Below, in pieces: positions 35,245 through 43,830 of a DNA stretch of 64,000 nucleotides. Every line of letters begins with the position of its first letter. Position 1 is the first letter of the stretch. The position numbers were made by a program, and so were the translations under genes. Source of the DNA: UBA7378 sp049611805 (lineage in GTDB: Bacteria > Pseudomonadota > Alphaproteobacteria > RS24); assembly GCA_049611805.1 (NCBI GenBank), contig JBMZAX010000012.1, positions 1 through 64,000 on the forward strand, in the 5' to 3' direction. The notes beneath the pieces are model-generated. The model was not told the DNA's origin. It saw only the letters and a list, made by a program, of their open reading frames with translations, and made no database searches.

Positions 35245-36129
35245 TTACCTTTGATTAGCAAATGAAAAGGTGTTTGTCGTGGATTTTGCGCGCATTTCCG
35301 CCAAAAGATCCGTCAGCGCGGCAACATCACTGCCCGCATGCATTTCGTAAGGCACCGAAACATCTTCATCGCGCGCATCCAGCCGGACGATATGGCGTGT
35401 TGCGGCCACCCATGCCATGCGCGCCGTCAACCGGTCGGTGCCGATGCACAGCGTGGCGCGACGCAAAAGCGCAGCCCGCACGCCGACGGAAGCATCTTCA
35501 ATGAGGCTCACCTGACCGGCCGGCAGATTGGCGGCAATATCCTGCATGCCCTGATGCGCCCGCGACGCGCCGATAACAGCCAGATGCCCGCCGGCATAAG
35601 GCCCGTCATGGCCCAGTAACAGCCATGCCAATTCGGCGTAATCGCGCCCTCTCCAGCGCGCGCGATAGGCCTCGGTGGGTGCAAAAACAACCAGCGGCGC
35701 ATTCGGTGCCAAAGTCGGCGGCAGTGGCACTTGCGTATCGGGGGCGACCCACAGGCAACCCGTTACCCGCCGCCCCGGACGCACCGGATCGGGCAGCGAA
35801 TAAAAATGTTCGGGCAGAAAAAAATAAAACCGGTGCCGCGCCCACAAAAACCTCGCAAAGCGCCCTTTATGGCCGTCGATCACCCGATGCCAATATTTGC
35901 CGATACACGCGCGCATGATTTTGAACCAATCGCGCAAGCCCCCATGTTCGGCGCGCATATGGATGATTTTTTTGGCCGGCAGATCGGCGAAAAATTCCGC
36001 CGTCTGCGGTGTCGCGTAAATATGACAGACCGCGTTTTCATCTTCCTTGATACAACGCGCCAGCACGCCGGTTGAAATAAATGCCGCCAGCGGGTTGTCG
36101 GGCACAAAGAACAGTATTTTACGGGCCAT
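35245..36129 (-). CDS. Glycosyltransferase family 9-like protein
   Basis: A 294-residue protein with the general layout of ADP-heptose:LPS heptosyltransferases: ILFFVPDNPLAAFISTGVLARCI at the N-terminus, a basic central region, VVFAPTEAYRARWRGRDYAELAWLL, and a late segment ATLCIGTDRLTARMAWVA reminiscent of the GT9 GTDSG-like sugar-nucleotide site. The match is partial and the usual motif is degenerate, so transfer of a heptose or other LPS-core sugar is only a suggestion. It is divergent from ygfZ and upstream of the dihydroorotase-like gene. Confidence 0.6.
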   Translation of the reverse strand: MARKILFFVPDNPLAAFISTGVLARCIKEDENAVCHIYATPQTAEFFADLPAKKIIHMRAEHGGLRDWFKIMRACIGKYWHRVIDGHKGRFARFLWARHRFYFFLPEHFYSLPDPVRPGRRVTGCLWVAPDTQVPLPPTLAPNAPLVVFAPTEAYRARWRGRDYAELAWLLLGHDGPYAGGHLAVIGASRAHQGMQDIAANLPAGQVSLIEDASVGVRAALLRRATLCIGTDRLTARMAWVAATRHIVRLDARDEDVSVPYEMHAGSDVAALTDLLAEMRAKSTTNTFSFANQR

Positions 36130-36239
36130 TTCCCCTCCACACTACAAACCGCGCGGGCATGGCGCAATGCCCTTCCAAAGCAAAGCCCCTGAATGGAAAT
36201 GCCTCTTGAAATTCGCCGGCAAATAGGCACTTCTAGGGC

Positions 36240-37067
36240 ATGGCAATTTATCAAGCCCATCTTGAAAACAGGGCCGTACTCAAGGTGACGGGTGCGGAGC
36301 GCGAGGATTTTCTGCAAAATCTTGTGACGCAGGATGTCACGCGCGCCCAGCCCCAAGCCGCGGCCCTGCTGACGCCGCAGGGCAAGCTGGCCTTTGATTT
36401 TATTCTTCAGCCGGTCGATGACGGCTACCTGATTGATTGCGCGGGCGACAGTGGCGAGGCTTTTGTCAAAAAACTGAATTTGTATAAATTGCGCCGCAAT
36501 GTGGAGATTACCCTGACCGACATGCCCGTTCAGGTGGTTTGGAGCGACACGCCGGACACGCAACTCTCTGGCATTGCGGGGTTTTTTGAAGACCCGCGCA
36601 CGGCCCGTCTGGGCCTGCGGTGCCTGGGTGCAAGCCCTGCCGATCTGTCTGAATTCACCGCCGCAAAAGCTGAAAACTGGGCCAAGTTTCGCCTGTCGCT
36701 GGGCGTGCCCGAAGGCCCAACCGAAATGCCCCCCGGCAGTGTATTTCCGATGGAGTTCGGGTTTGAGCGCATGGGCGCCATTGATTTTCAAAAAGGATGC
36801 TTTGTCGGCCAGGAAGTCACCTCGCGCGTGCATCGAAAAGGGAGTTTGCGAAAGACCCTGCATCCGGCGGTGTTCGATGCCGCAGTGCCGCCGGCCGGTA
36901 CACCGATTATGAGCGGGGACAGCAAAGTCGGCGAGGTCGTTGCGGGGCTGGACGGCCACGCGCTGGTGCTGGTGCGTACCGATGCCCTGAGTGATGCGCC
37001 CGCCGATGCCCCCGCCCGCCTGCAGGCAGACGGTTGCACTTTCGCGCTCCGGCCGGGGCTTTTTTAG
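36240..37067 (+). CDS. ygfZ: YgfZ/GcvT-family folate-binding protein (Fe-S cluster maintenance)
   Basis: Tetrahydrofolate-binding protein needed for the activity of some Fe-S enzymes. The 275 residues show RAVLKVTGAEREDFLQNLVTQDV, TPQGKLAFDF and the family signature KGCFVGQEV at 185-193 with the conserved Cys187. It is divergent from the GT9-like gene and followed by a KASIII-like gene. No other Fe-S maintenance gene is adjacent. Confidence 0.92.
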   Translation: MAIYQAHLENRAVLKVTGAEREDFLQNLVTQDVTRAQPQAAALLTPQGKLAFDFILQPVDDGYLIDCAGDSGEAFVKKLNLYKLRRNVEITLTDMPVQVVWSDTPDTQLSGIAGFFEDPRTARLGLRCLGASPADLSEFTAAKAENWAKFRLSLGVPEGPTEMPPGSVFPMEFGFERMGAIDFQKGCFVGQEVTSRVHRKGSLRKTLHPAVFDAAVPPAGTPIMSGDSKVGEVVAGLDGHALVLVRTDALSDAPADAPARLQADGCTFALRPGLF

Positions 37068-37160
37068 CGGCGAAAAGCATTTTTTGCCTTTGGACGCCGG
37101 TTTTGTCGAAATGGGAGATTTAGGGTACAGTGTCACGCCGTTGTCGGGAGGTATGAAGAT

Positions 37161-38285
37161 ATGACCAAGGTTCACATTACGGGCACGGGCCTGTTCACGC
37201 CGGAAGAATCTGTTTCAAACGAAGAGTTGGTCACAGCCTTCAATGCTTATGTTGAAAATTTCAATGCCGAACATGCCGCCGAAATTGAGGCCGGCACTGT
37301 CGAAGCGCTTGCCCCGTCCAGCGTCGAGTTTATTGAAAAAGCATCCGGCATTAAAAGCCGTTTCGTGATGAACAAATCGGGCATTATCGACCCCGATATC
37401 ATGTGCCCGCGCCTGGCCGAACGCAGCAATGACGAGCCTTCCATTCTGGCCGAAATGAGCGTGCTGGCGACCCGTCAGGCCATGCAACAGGCCGGCATTG
37501 AAAGCACGGATATCGACGCCGTGCTGGTGGCATGTTCCAACCTGCAGCGCCCCTATCCGGCGATTGCGGTTGAAGTGCAGGAGCTTCTGGGCATTGACGG
37601 CTTCGGCTTCGACATGAATGTCGCCTGCTCGTCGGCCACTTTCGGCATCCAGACCGCCTATGACATGATCCGTTCGGGCAGCGCCAAACGCGTGCTGGTC
37701 GTGAACCCCGAAATTTGCACCGGTCATCTGAATTTCAGAGACCGCGACAGCCATTTCATTTTCGGCGATGTGTGCACGGCGGTCATATTGGAAGGCGATG
37801 ATGTGGCCGCCAATGACAGCGCTTTTGAAATTGTCGATACGCGCCTCATCACCAAATTTTCAAACAATATCCGCAATAATTTCGGATTTTTGAACCGCAC
37901 CGCACCCGAAACCGTCAATGCCAAGGACAAGCTTTTTGTGCAGGAAGGCCGCAAGGTTTTCCGCGAGGTGGTGCCGATGGTGGCCGAGCTTATTGAACAG
38001 CATTTGAACGACAATTCTCTGACCGCCGGTGACTTGCGGCGCATGTGGCTGCATCAGGCCAATCGCGGCATGAATGATCTGATCGCCAAAAAAGTTCTCG
38101 GCCGCGACCCAAGCGATGCCGAGCAACCCACCGTGCTTGACGAATATGCCAATACGAGTTCAGCCGGGTCAATTATTGCCTTTCACAAACACAAAGAAGA
38201 TTTCGACCCCGGCGAGCTTGGCGTGATTTGCAGCTTCGGCGCGGGCTATTCCGCCGGCAGCGTCATTGTGCGCCGACTGGACTGA
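37161..38285 (+). CDS. Beta-ketoacyl-ACP synthase III-like (FabH-like) enzyme
   Basis: Thiolase-fold condensing enzyme of 374 residues. The catalytic triad is visible: Cys156 in DMNVACSSATFG, His298 in MWLHQANRGMN and Asn331 in EYANTSSAGS. This arrangement is that of KASIII enzymes, which start fatty-acid chains from an acyl-CoA. It is longer than canonical FabH (~320) with an insertion at 25-55 (NAYVENFNAEHAAEIEAG) and is not in a fab/plsX cluster, so it is probably an auxiliary KASIII. GGGAGG lies 8 nt before the ATG. Confidence 0.87.
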   Translation: MTKVHITGTGLFTPEESVSNEELVTAFNAYVENFNAEHAAEIEAGTVEALAPSSVEFIEKASGIKSRFVMNKSGIIDPDIMCPRLAERSNDEPSILAEMSVLATRQAMQQAGIESTDIDAVLVACSNLQRPYPAIAVEVQELLGIDGFGFDMNVACSSATFGIQTAYDMIRSGSAKRVLVVNPEICTGHLNFRDRDSHFIFGDVCTAVILEGDDVAANDSAFEIVDTRLITKFSNNIRNNFGFLNRTAPETVNAKDKLFVQEGRKVFREVVPMVAELIEQHLNDNSLTAGDLRRMWLHQANRGMNDLIAKKVLGRDPSDAEQPTVLDEYANTSSAGSIIAFHKHKEDFDPGELGVICSFGAGYSAGSVIVRRLD

Positions 38286-38312
38286 CCGGCAATCGAAACG
38301 CGGAAAACTGCC

Positions 38313-39266
38313 ATGCAAGACCCAAGGCCCGGCGAACCGCAAATTCTCATCGACCTCAGCACCGCAATTATCGGCACCGATGGCGGCACGTTTCAATGCC
38401 GGCTGGTGGAAGACGACACCGAGGTCAAACCCAACCGTCTGCCCTTCGGCCCGTTTGTGCCCGACCAGCACCGCACGATGGAAATTGGCCTGCGCCAATG
38501 GGTCGGCGAGCAGGTGGGGGTCGAGCTTGGCCATGTCGAGCAGCTCTATACATTTGCCGACAGGGGCCGCCAGCACACCACGCCGGGCGCGCCGCATGTT
38601 GTGTCGGTCGGCTATTTGGCGCTGACCAATCAGACCGGCGGCCAGACGCGGGCATGGCGCGATATTTACAATTTCTTTCCGTGGGAAGACTGGCGCGACG
38701 GCGAACCGTCCATGCTGGCCGATATCATCTATCCCGCGCTGGACAGCTGGCTGGCCCACCACGCCGAGCGGCGCGCCAGCGCGCGCCTTGCTTTCGGGCG
38801 CGACGGCCTGCCCTGGGGCGAAGAATATGTGCTGGAGCGTTATGAACTGCTCTATGAGGCCGGGCTTGTCGCTGAAGCCGTCGCCGATGGTCGCGAAAAT
38901 GCCGCGGCCCTGCCGGCCGTTCCCGGCGAAGCCTTACAGCTCGACCATCGCCGCATTCTGGCAACCGCTGTGGGCCGATTGCGCGCGAAATTGAAATATC
39001 GCCCGGTAATTTTCGACCTCATGCCGCAGACATTCACCCTGACCCAGCTGCAAAACACGGCAGAAACAGTGCTTGGCGTTACCCTGCACAAGCAGAATTT
39101 TCGACGGCTTGTTGAAAAATCGGGCTTTTTGGAAGCCACCGGAAAAATGTCAAAGGCGCGCGGTCGACCGGCAGAATTGTTTAAATTTCGTCATCAGGAG
39201 CGCTCCGAACGCCCGCTTGCGGGCTTGCGTGTGTCGTCGGGCCGCGCGCGCGCTTCCGAGACTTGA
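38313..39266 (+). CDS. nadQ: NAD biosynthesis regulator NadQ (Nudix-HTH family)
   Basis: A 317-residue protein with an N-terminal Nudix-like domain (PFGPFVPDQHRTMEIGLRQWV, LYTFADRGRQ, VVSVGYLALT) lacking a clear catalytic Nudix box, and a C-terminal winged-helix segment ending in LTQLQNTAETVLGVTLHKQNFRRLVEKSGFLE. This is the COG4111-type repressor named NadQ in comparative regulon studies of Alphaproteobacteria, known to sit by nadABC. It is upstream of nadA with a matching palindromic operator at 39363-39383. The effector has not been shown here. Confidence 0.8.
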   Translation: MQDPRPGEPQILIDLSTAIIGTDGGTFQCRLVEDDTEVKPNRLPFGPFVPDQHRTMEIGLRQWVGEQVGVELGHVEQLYTFADRGRQHTTPGAPHVVSVGYLALTNQTGGQTRAWRDIYNFFPWEDWRDGEPSMLADIIYPALDSWLAHHAERRASARLAFGRDGLPWGEEYVLERYELLYEAGLVAEAVADGRENAAALPAVPGEALQLDHRRILATAVGRLRAKLKYRPVIFDLMPQTFTLTQLQNTAETVLGVTLHKQNFRRLVEKSGFLEATGKMSKARGRPAELFKFRHQERSERPLAGLRVSSGRARASET

Positions 39267-39322
39267 GGCTCAATGCGGCAATCTGCCCGGAGGGTCGCTT
39301 GGCAATGCCTGTCGATTAGACC

Positions 39323-39352
39323 TTGCTTTTGTGCTGTGAAACCCCATATTCT
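39323..39352 (+). promoter_or_regulatory. Candidate promoter of nadABC
   Basis: TTGCTT (39323-39328) and TATTCT (39347-39352) are 18 bp apart, with transcription expected to begin near 39359, just before the 21-bp operator palindrome. The arrangement fits a promoter blocked by a downstream-bound repressor. Pattern-based only. Confidence 0.4.
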
Positions 39353-39362
39353 AAGCAGGTAA

Positions 39363-39383
39363 TTATACTCATTTTGAGTATAA
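39363..39383. promoter_or_regulatory. NadQ-type operator palindrome upstream of nadA
   Basis: TTATACTCA-TTT-TGAGTATAA is a perfect 9-bp inverted repeat with a 3-bp spacer, between nadQ and nadA and just downstream of the candidate promoter. It matches the ACTCA...TGAGT type motif I recall for NadQ. The nadA start is within 20 bp. Confidence 0.75.
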
Positions 39384-39398
39384 ATGAATGGGGCGAAG

Positions 39399-40475
39399 AT
39401 GTTTACACCAAGCCAAGACCTTATTGAGGCAGGCACCACCGGCGTGGCCGGACTGACCGGTGCGCGCATTTTGGAAGAAATGGACATCAGCTACAGCGCC
39501 GGGCTTGCCAGCGACATGGCCCCCTTATACGCGCGCGTCGCCAGCGTCATTCCGTCGGTCGAATGGCCGTTTTTTGCGCCCTATATCAAGGCCATTAACG
39601 ACCTCAAGCGCGAAAAAAACGCGGTGATATTGGCGCATAATTACCAGACACCCGAAATTTTCCACTGCATTGCCGATGTCGTTGGCGACAGCCTGCAACT
39701 GGCGCGCGAAGCCGCCCGCGCCGAGGGCGATATTATCGTGCAATGCGGCGTTCACTTCATGGCCGAAACATCGAAACTTCTGAACCCCGACAAAACCGTG
39801 CTTATTCCGGATATGGGCGCGGGCTGTTCGCTGGCAGAATCCATAACCGGTGCCGATGTGCGCGCCTTGCGCGAGGCTTATCCGGGCGTGCCGATTGTGA
39901 CTTATGTCAATACATCCGCCGCGGTGAAAGCCGAAAGCGATGTCTGTTGCACCTCATCCAATGCGAAGAAAATCGTCGAGGCAATGGGCACAGACAAGGT
40001 CTTGTGCATTCCGGATGAATTTCTGGCGCAAAATATTGCCCAGGAAACCGATGTCGAGGTCATTGCGTGGAAAGGCCGCTGCGAGGTGCATGAGCAGTTC
40101 ACGGCAGAAGAATTGCGCCAGTATCGCGCCGATGATCCGGGGCTTAAAATTATCGCGCATCCCGAATGCGCGCCCAGCGTTTTGGGCGAGTCCGATTTTT
40201 CCGGTTCGACATCGGCCATGATTAAATGGGTCAGCGACAATCAGCCCGAACGTGTGCTGATGGTGACCGAATGCTCGATGAGCGACAATATTGCGGTTGA
40301 AAATCCGGACGTTAATTTCGTGCGCCCGTGCAATTTGTGCCCGCATATGAAGCAGATCACCCTGCCAAAAGTTCTTGAAGCGCTGGTCTTTGAGCGCGCG
40401 GCTGTGGAGGTGGACGCCGATGTCGCCGAGCGCGCGCGCGCAAGCGTCGAGCGCATGATCGATTTAAGCTCGTGA
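39399..40475 (+). CDS. nadA: Quinolinate synthase A
   Basis: 4Fe-4S enzyme that condenses iminoaspartate with dihydroxyacetone phosphate to quinolinate. The 358 residues show ILAHNYQTPEI, GDSLQLAREA, VQCGVHFMAET (Cys116), DMGAGCSLAESI, TYVNTSAAVKAESDVCCTSSNA and PCNLCPHMKQ; the three cluster cysteines are present. The ATG at 39399 was preferred, with GGGGCG just upstream; another in-frame ATG at 39384 lies directly against the operator. First gene of nadABC. Confidence 0.97.
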   Translation: MFTPSQDLIEAGTTGVAGLTGARILEEMDISYSAGLASDMAPLYARVASVIPSVEWPFFAPYIKAINDLKREKNAVILAHNYQTPEIFHCIADVVGDSLQLAREAARAEGDIIVQCGVHFMAETSKLLNPDKTVLIPDMGAGCSLAESITGADVRALREAYPGVPIVTYVNTSAAVKAESDVCCTSSNAKKIVEAMGTDKVLCIPDEFLAQNIAQETDVEVIAWKGRCEVHEQFTAEELRQYRADDPGLKIIAHPECAPSVLGESDFSGSTSAMIKWVSDNQPERVLMVTECSMSDNIAVENPDVNFVRPCNLCPHMKQITLPKVLEALVFERAAVEVDADVAERARASVERMIDLSS

Positions 40476-40482
40476 CCCGCGC

Positions 40483-42129
40483 ATGAGCTCTCCAAGCGCG
40501 AATATTATCGATGCCGGCGATGTGCTGATTATCGGTGCCGGGCTGGCGGGCCTGTTCACCGCGCTGAAGCTTGCGCCGCGCCAGGTCACGGTATTGACCG
40601 GCGGCAAGCGCAGCAAAAGCGCCGCCAGCAATTGGGCGCAAGGCGGCATTGCCGCGGCACTCGCGCCCGGCGACAGTGTTGAAGCCCACGCCCAAGACAC
40701 ATGCACCGCCGGTGCCGGATTGGTCGATCCGGCGATTGCGCGCCTCGTCACGGGCGAGGCTGCCGCGCGCATAAGCGACCTTGAAAGTTTCGGCGTGCGC
40801 TTTGATTGCGATGAAGACGGGGCCTATGTTTTTGGCCGCGAAGCCGCGCACAGTCACAATCGCATTTTGAGCATTTACGGCGACCGCACGGGCCGCGAAA
40901 TGATGTCGGCCCTGCATGCGCGTGCGGCGGCCACGCCGTCAATTGATTTTCTGGAAGGCTATGCGGCCTATGAGCTGGCCGTCGAAGACGGGCGCGTGGT
41001 CGGTGTGTTTTCCCGCCCCGCCAGCCGGAACAGCCAGGCCGGGCCCATTCTCATTCGCGCGCGCGCCACGGTCATCGCCACCGGTGGGTCGGGGCATCTT
41101 TACGCCGTGACCACCAATCCCGCCTCGGCAAATGGCGAGGCACTGGCCATGGCGGCACGCGCGGGCGCGCAAATCAGCGACAGCGAATTTGTGCAATTTC
41201 ATCCCACAGCCCTGACCGGCATGGGTGATCCGGCACCGCTGGCGACCGAAGCCCTGCGCGGCGCAGGCGCCTATTTGGTAGACGCGCACGGCCATCGCTT
41301 CATGGCGGATACGCATCCCGATGGCGACCTTGCACCGCGCGATGTGGTGGCCCGCGGGGTTTTCGATGCGCGCCAAAATACGGGCTTTGCCGGCTTGTGT
41401 CTGCACGGGCCGTCAACGGGTGATCTGGCAGACAATCTCGCACAGCGCTTTCCCACCATTCATGCAACTTGTGTGAAGCACAAGCTCGACCCCACCAATA
41501 CGCCTCTGCCCGTCGCACCGGCCGCGCATTTCCACATGGGCGGCATTCGCACGGAAAGCCACGGTCGCAGCAGCCTACCGGGGCTTTGGGCCTGCGGCGA
41601 AGCCGCTTCAACGGGCGCGCATGGTGCCAACCGGCTGGCGAGCAATTCACTGCTCGAAGCCATTGTCTTTGGCGCGCGCATTGCCGAGGACATCAATAAT
41701 ATCGTGCCGCTGTCGAGCACGGCACGGCCCGCACCGCCACAGACCCGCATTGACGACGAAACGGACATTCATGCGCCAATTACCGCGCGGGTGCGCGCAT
41801 TGATGGGCAATTATGTCGGCGTGCAACGCTCAAAAGACGGCCTTACCCGCGCATTGAGCGAACTGGTGCAACTTGAGCGCGCCGCGCAAGGGCTGGCACC
41901 CTTCGCAAATATGGTGCTCGCCGCGCAATTCATTGCCTATGCCGCGCTTGAGCGCGAAGAAAGCCGCGGCGGTCATTTCCGAAATGATTTTCCGGGCGCG
42001 CTTCAAAGCGCCGAGCGCAATCACATCACGCTGGCCGATTTGCGGGCCGGTCTTGCCGGTCTGCCGCACGCGCCGGATGAACAATATGATATCGCCGAAA
42101 TGATGCGCAACGGACACCGTCATGCCTGA
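40483..42129 (+). CDS. nadB: L-aspartate oxidase
   Basis: FAD enzyme that oxidises L-aspartate to iminoaspartate, the first step of de novo NAD synthesis. The 548 residues show the dinucleotide motif IIGAGLAGLFTAL, SNWAQGGIAAAL, HSHNRILSIYGDRTGREM, FVQFHPTAL, and AAHFHMGGIRTESHGRSSLPGLWACGEAASTGAHGANRLASNSLLEA-type C-terminal flavoprotein motifs. It lies 7 bp after nadA and overlaps nadC by 8 bp. Confidence 0.96.
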   Translation: MSSPSANIIDAGDVLIIGAGLAGLFTALKLAPRQVTVLTGGKRSKSAASNWAQGGIAAALAPGDSVEAHAQDTCTAGAGLVDPAIARLVTGEAAARISDLESFGVRFDCDEDGAYVFGREAAHSHNRILSIYGDRTGREMMSALHARAAATPSIDFLEGYAAYELAVEDGRVVGVFSRPASRNSQAGPILIRARATVIATGGSGHLYAVTTNPASANGEALAMAARAGAQISDSEFVQFHPTALTGMGDPAPLATEALRGAGAYLVDAHGHRFMADTHPDGDLAPRDVVARGVFDARQNTGFAGLCLHGPSTGDLADNLAQRFPTIHATCVKHKLDPTNTPLPVAPAAHFHMGGIRTESHGRSSLPGLWACGEAASTGAHGANRLASNSLLEAIVFGARIAEDINNIVPLSSTARPAPPQTRIDDETDIHAPITARVRALMGNYVGVQRSKDGLTRALSELVQLERAAQGLAPFANMVLAAQFIAYAALEREESRGGHFRNDFPGALQSAERNHITLADLRAGLAGLPHAPDEQYDIAEMMRNGHRHA

Positions 42130-42979
42130 TTTGCAACCCCTGCCCTCTCACATGATAAGCGAACTGGTCGGCGCGGCCCTTTCCGAAGATTGGGGACGGC
42201 TGGGCGACATTACCTCGGCGGCGGTGATTGAGCCGGACGCGACCGCGCGCGGCGTCATCCGCGCCCGCGAAGACGGCGTGCTGGCGGGATTGGCGTTCGC
42301 GCAAGCCGCCTTCGCACTGACCGATAAGGGCCTGCAACTGGACGCGCATGTGGCAGACGGCGAAAGCCTTGCCACCGGCACAGACGTCATGACCATTACC
42401 GGCCCCGCCATCGCCCTATTGAGCGCCGAACGTGTGGCGCTGAATTTTTTGGGCCACCTGTCCGGCATTGCAAGCCAAACCGCGCAATTGAGCGCGCTTG
42501 TGGCGCACACGAAAGCGCGCATTTGCGACACGCGCAAAACAACCCCCGGCCTGCGCGCCGTGGAAAAATATGCCGTGCGCGCGGGCGGCGGGTTCAACCA
42601 CCGCTTCGGTCTCGATGATGCAATTTTGATTAAAGACAATCACATCGCCGTGGCCGGCGGCGTCACGGCGGCCATCACGCGCGCGCAGGCAAAAGTCGGA
42701 CATATGATGCGGATCGAGGTGGAAATTGACACGCTCGACCAGCTCGATGAGGCACTGGCCGCCGGTGCCGATATTTTGCTGCTCGACAATATGTCGCCCG
42801 AAACATTGAAGGAAGCCGTGGCGCGCATTGACGGGCGCGCGGTGACCGAGGCTTCGGGCCGGGTCGATGCCGCAAGCGTGACAGCAATTGCCGAGGCCGG
42901 TGTGGATTATATTTCCGTTGGGCGCATCACCCATTCCGCGCCCTGCCTCGACCTCGGTCTCGACATTAAGTTCGTCTAA
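42122..42979 (+). CDS. nadC: Nicotinate-nucleotide pyrophosphorylase (carboxylating)
   Basis: Converts quinolinate and PRPP to nicotinate mononucleotide. The 285 residues include AERVALNFLGHLSGIASQTA, CDTRKTTPGLRAVEKYAVRAGGG, HRFGLDDAILIKDNH, and EVEIDTLDQLDEAL with LLDNMSPE, the phosphoribosyl-transferase type II set. It is the end of nadQ-nadABC. Its stop codon lies in a 19-bp tandem repeat shared with the end of the convergent hydrolase gene. Confidence 0.96.
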   Translation: MPDLQPLPSHMISELVGAALSEDWGRLGDITSAAVIEPDATARGVIRAREDGVLAGLAFAQAAFALTDKGLQLDAHVADGESLATGTDVMTITGPAIALLSAERVALNFLGHLSGIASQTAQLSALVAHTKARICDTRKTTPGLRAVEKYAVRAGGGFNHRFGLDDAILIKDNHIAVAGGVTAAITRAQAKVGHMMRIEVEIDTLDQLDEALAAGADILLLDNMSPETLKEAVARIDGRAVTEASGRVDAASVTAIAEAGVDYISVGRITHSAPCLDLGLDIKFV

Positions 42980-43024
42980 AAAACGGAAGTTCGTCTAAAA
43001 AACGGAAATTCGTCTAAAAATCGG
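42971..43024. repeat. 19-bp tandem repeat, about 2.8 copies, at convergent gene ends
   Basis: TTCGTCTAAAAAACGGAAG (42971-42989) is followed by a copy differing at its last base (42990-43008) and a third partial copy, TTCGTCTAAAAATCGG (43009-43024). The first copy carries the nadC stop (TAA) and the last the stop of the convergent SleB-type gene (CTA on the plus strand). Confidence 0.95.
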
Positions 43025-43679
43025 CGCTGGCGCGGTCGGTATAGAAAATATGCCGCCCGATTTTTGTTAGACGCACCATGCTCTGGTTCCAATAGGGGTC
43101 GACATAATCAGCATGGTAATGCGTTGCGCGCGCGGTAGAGGGGTGCGCGCGGAAATCGATCAGCTTATTGCCCGCCATTCGCATGGCCCGTTGCCAGAGC
43201 CTGCGGTTTTGCGCCTGATCGGACAGCCCGTCACAGGCAAATGAGAACTGGCATTTGTGGCGGCGATATTCGCCCTGAAACACCACACCGCATATGGTGG
43301 CCGGATAGCGCGCATCCAGGGCGCGGTTGATGACAACATCGGCCACCGCAGCCCAGCCGGAAAGCGGCTCGGAACGCGCTTCGAAATAAATCGCCTGCGC
43401 CAGACAGCGTTGCGACTCAAACAGCGTTTCCTGCTTGGCGTTAACTTGCGTGCCGCGCAACAGGCTCTCCACGCGCCCGCGATCGGACAAATGGGTCAGA
43501 GGCCGGTCGGCTTCGGGGATAAACCAGCCCGCCATGCTGGTGTCTGCGCGCATGCCGAAATAGCTCGAAAACTGGCTGGAAACTGCGGCGATCATGAAAA
43601 GACCGACGCAAGCTACAGCCAGCTTGCCGCGCAAACCAAGGGTTTCATTTAAATTGAGCCAAACAATTAATTTTAACAA
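43014..43679 (-). CDS. Cell wall hydrolase, SleB/CwlJ family
   Basis: Peptidoglycan hydrolase-like protein of 221 residues. A single membrane-spanning or signal segment at about 18-38 (GKLAVACVGLFMIAAVSSQF) is followed by a short linker and the Hydrolase_2 domain: QRCLAQAIYFEARSEPLSGWAAVADVVINR, CGVVFQGEYRRHKCQFSF and a C-terminal HPSTARATHYHADYV. The conserved Glu in YFEARSE is the catalytic candidate. In non-sporulating Alphaproteobacteria such proteins probably trim cell-wall glycans. The start is a TTG, decided by a strong GGAGGG 5 nt upstream and the position of the membrane segment. Confidence 0.88.
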   Translation of the reverse strand: MLKLIVWLNLNETLGLRGKLAVACVGLFMIAAVSSQFSSYFGMRADTSMAGWFIPEADRPLTHLSDRGRVESLLRGTQVNAKQETLFESQRCLAQAIYFEARSEPLSGWAAVADVVINRALDARYPATICGVVFQGEYRRHKCQFSFACDGLSDQAQNRRLWQRAMRMAGNKLIDFRAHPSTARATHYHADYVDPYWNQSMVRLTKIGRHIFYTDRASADF

Positions 43680-43830
43680 AACTGCCCTCCAAATTTTTAC
43701 AAAACAGGAGACTTTGTCGCAAAATTTTCATAATTAACGGTTAACATATAAGGTGATTTGCAGAGCCGACCAACAAAATCCGACACTTATTCTGCCGGTT
43801 TGTTTTGCGCCCAAATCGCCTTTTTACGCT

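Noticed and set aside
37040..37066. GGCCGGGGCTTTTTT at the end of ygfZ as a terminator
   Set aside because: The palindrome leaves no room for a stable loop and it lies inside the coding end. Left unsupported.
43734..43744. TTAA-CGG-TTAA as a CtrA box upstream of the SleB-type gene
   Set aside because: The half-sites are 3 bp apart and not the expected 7.
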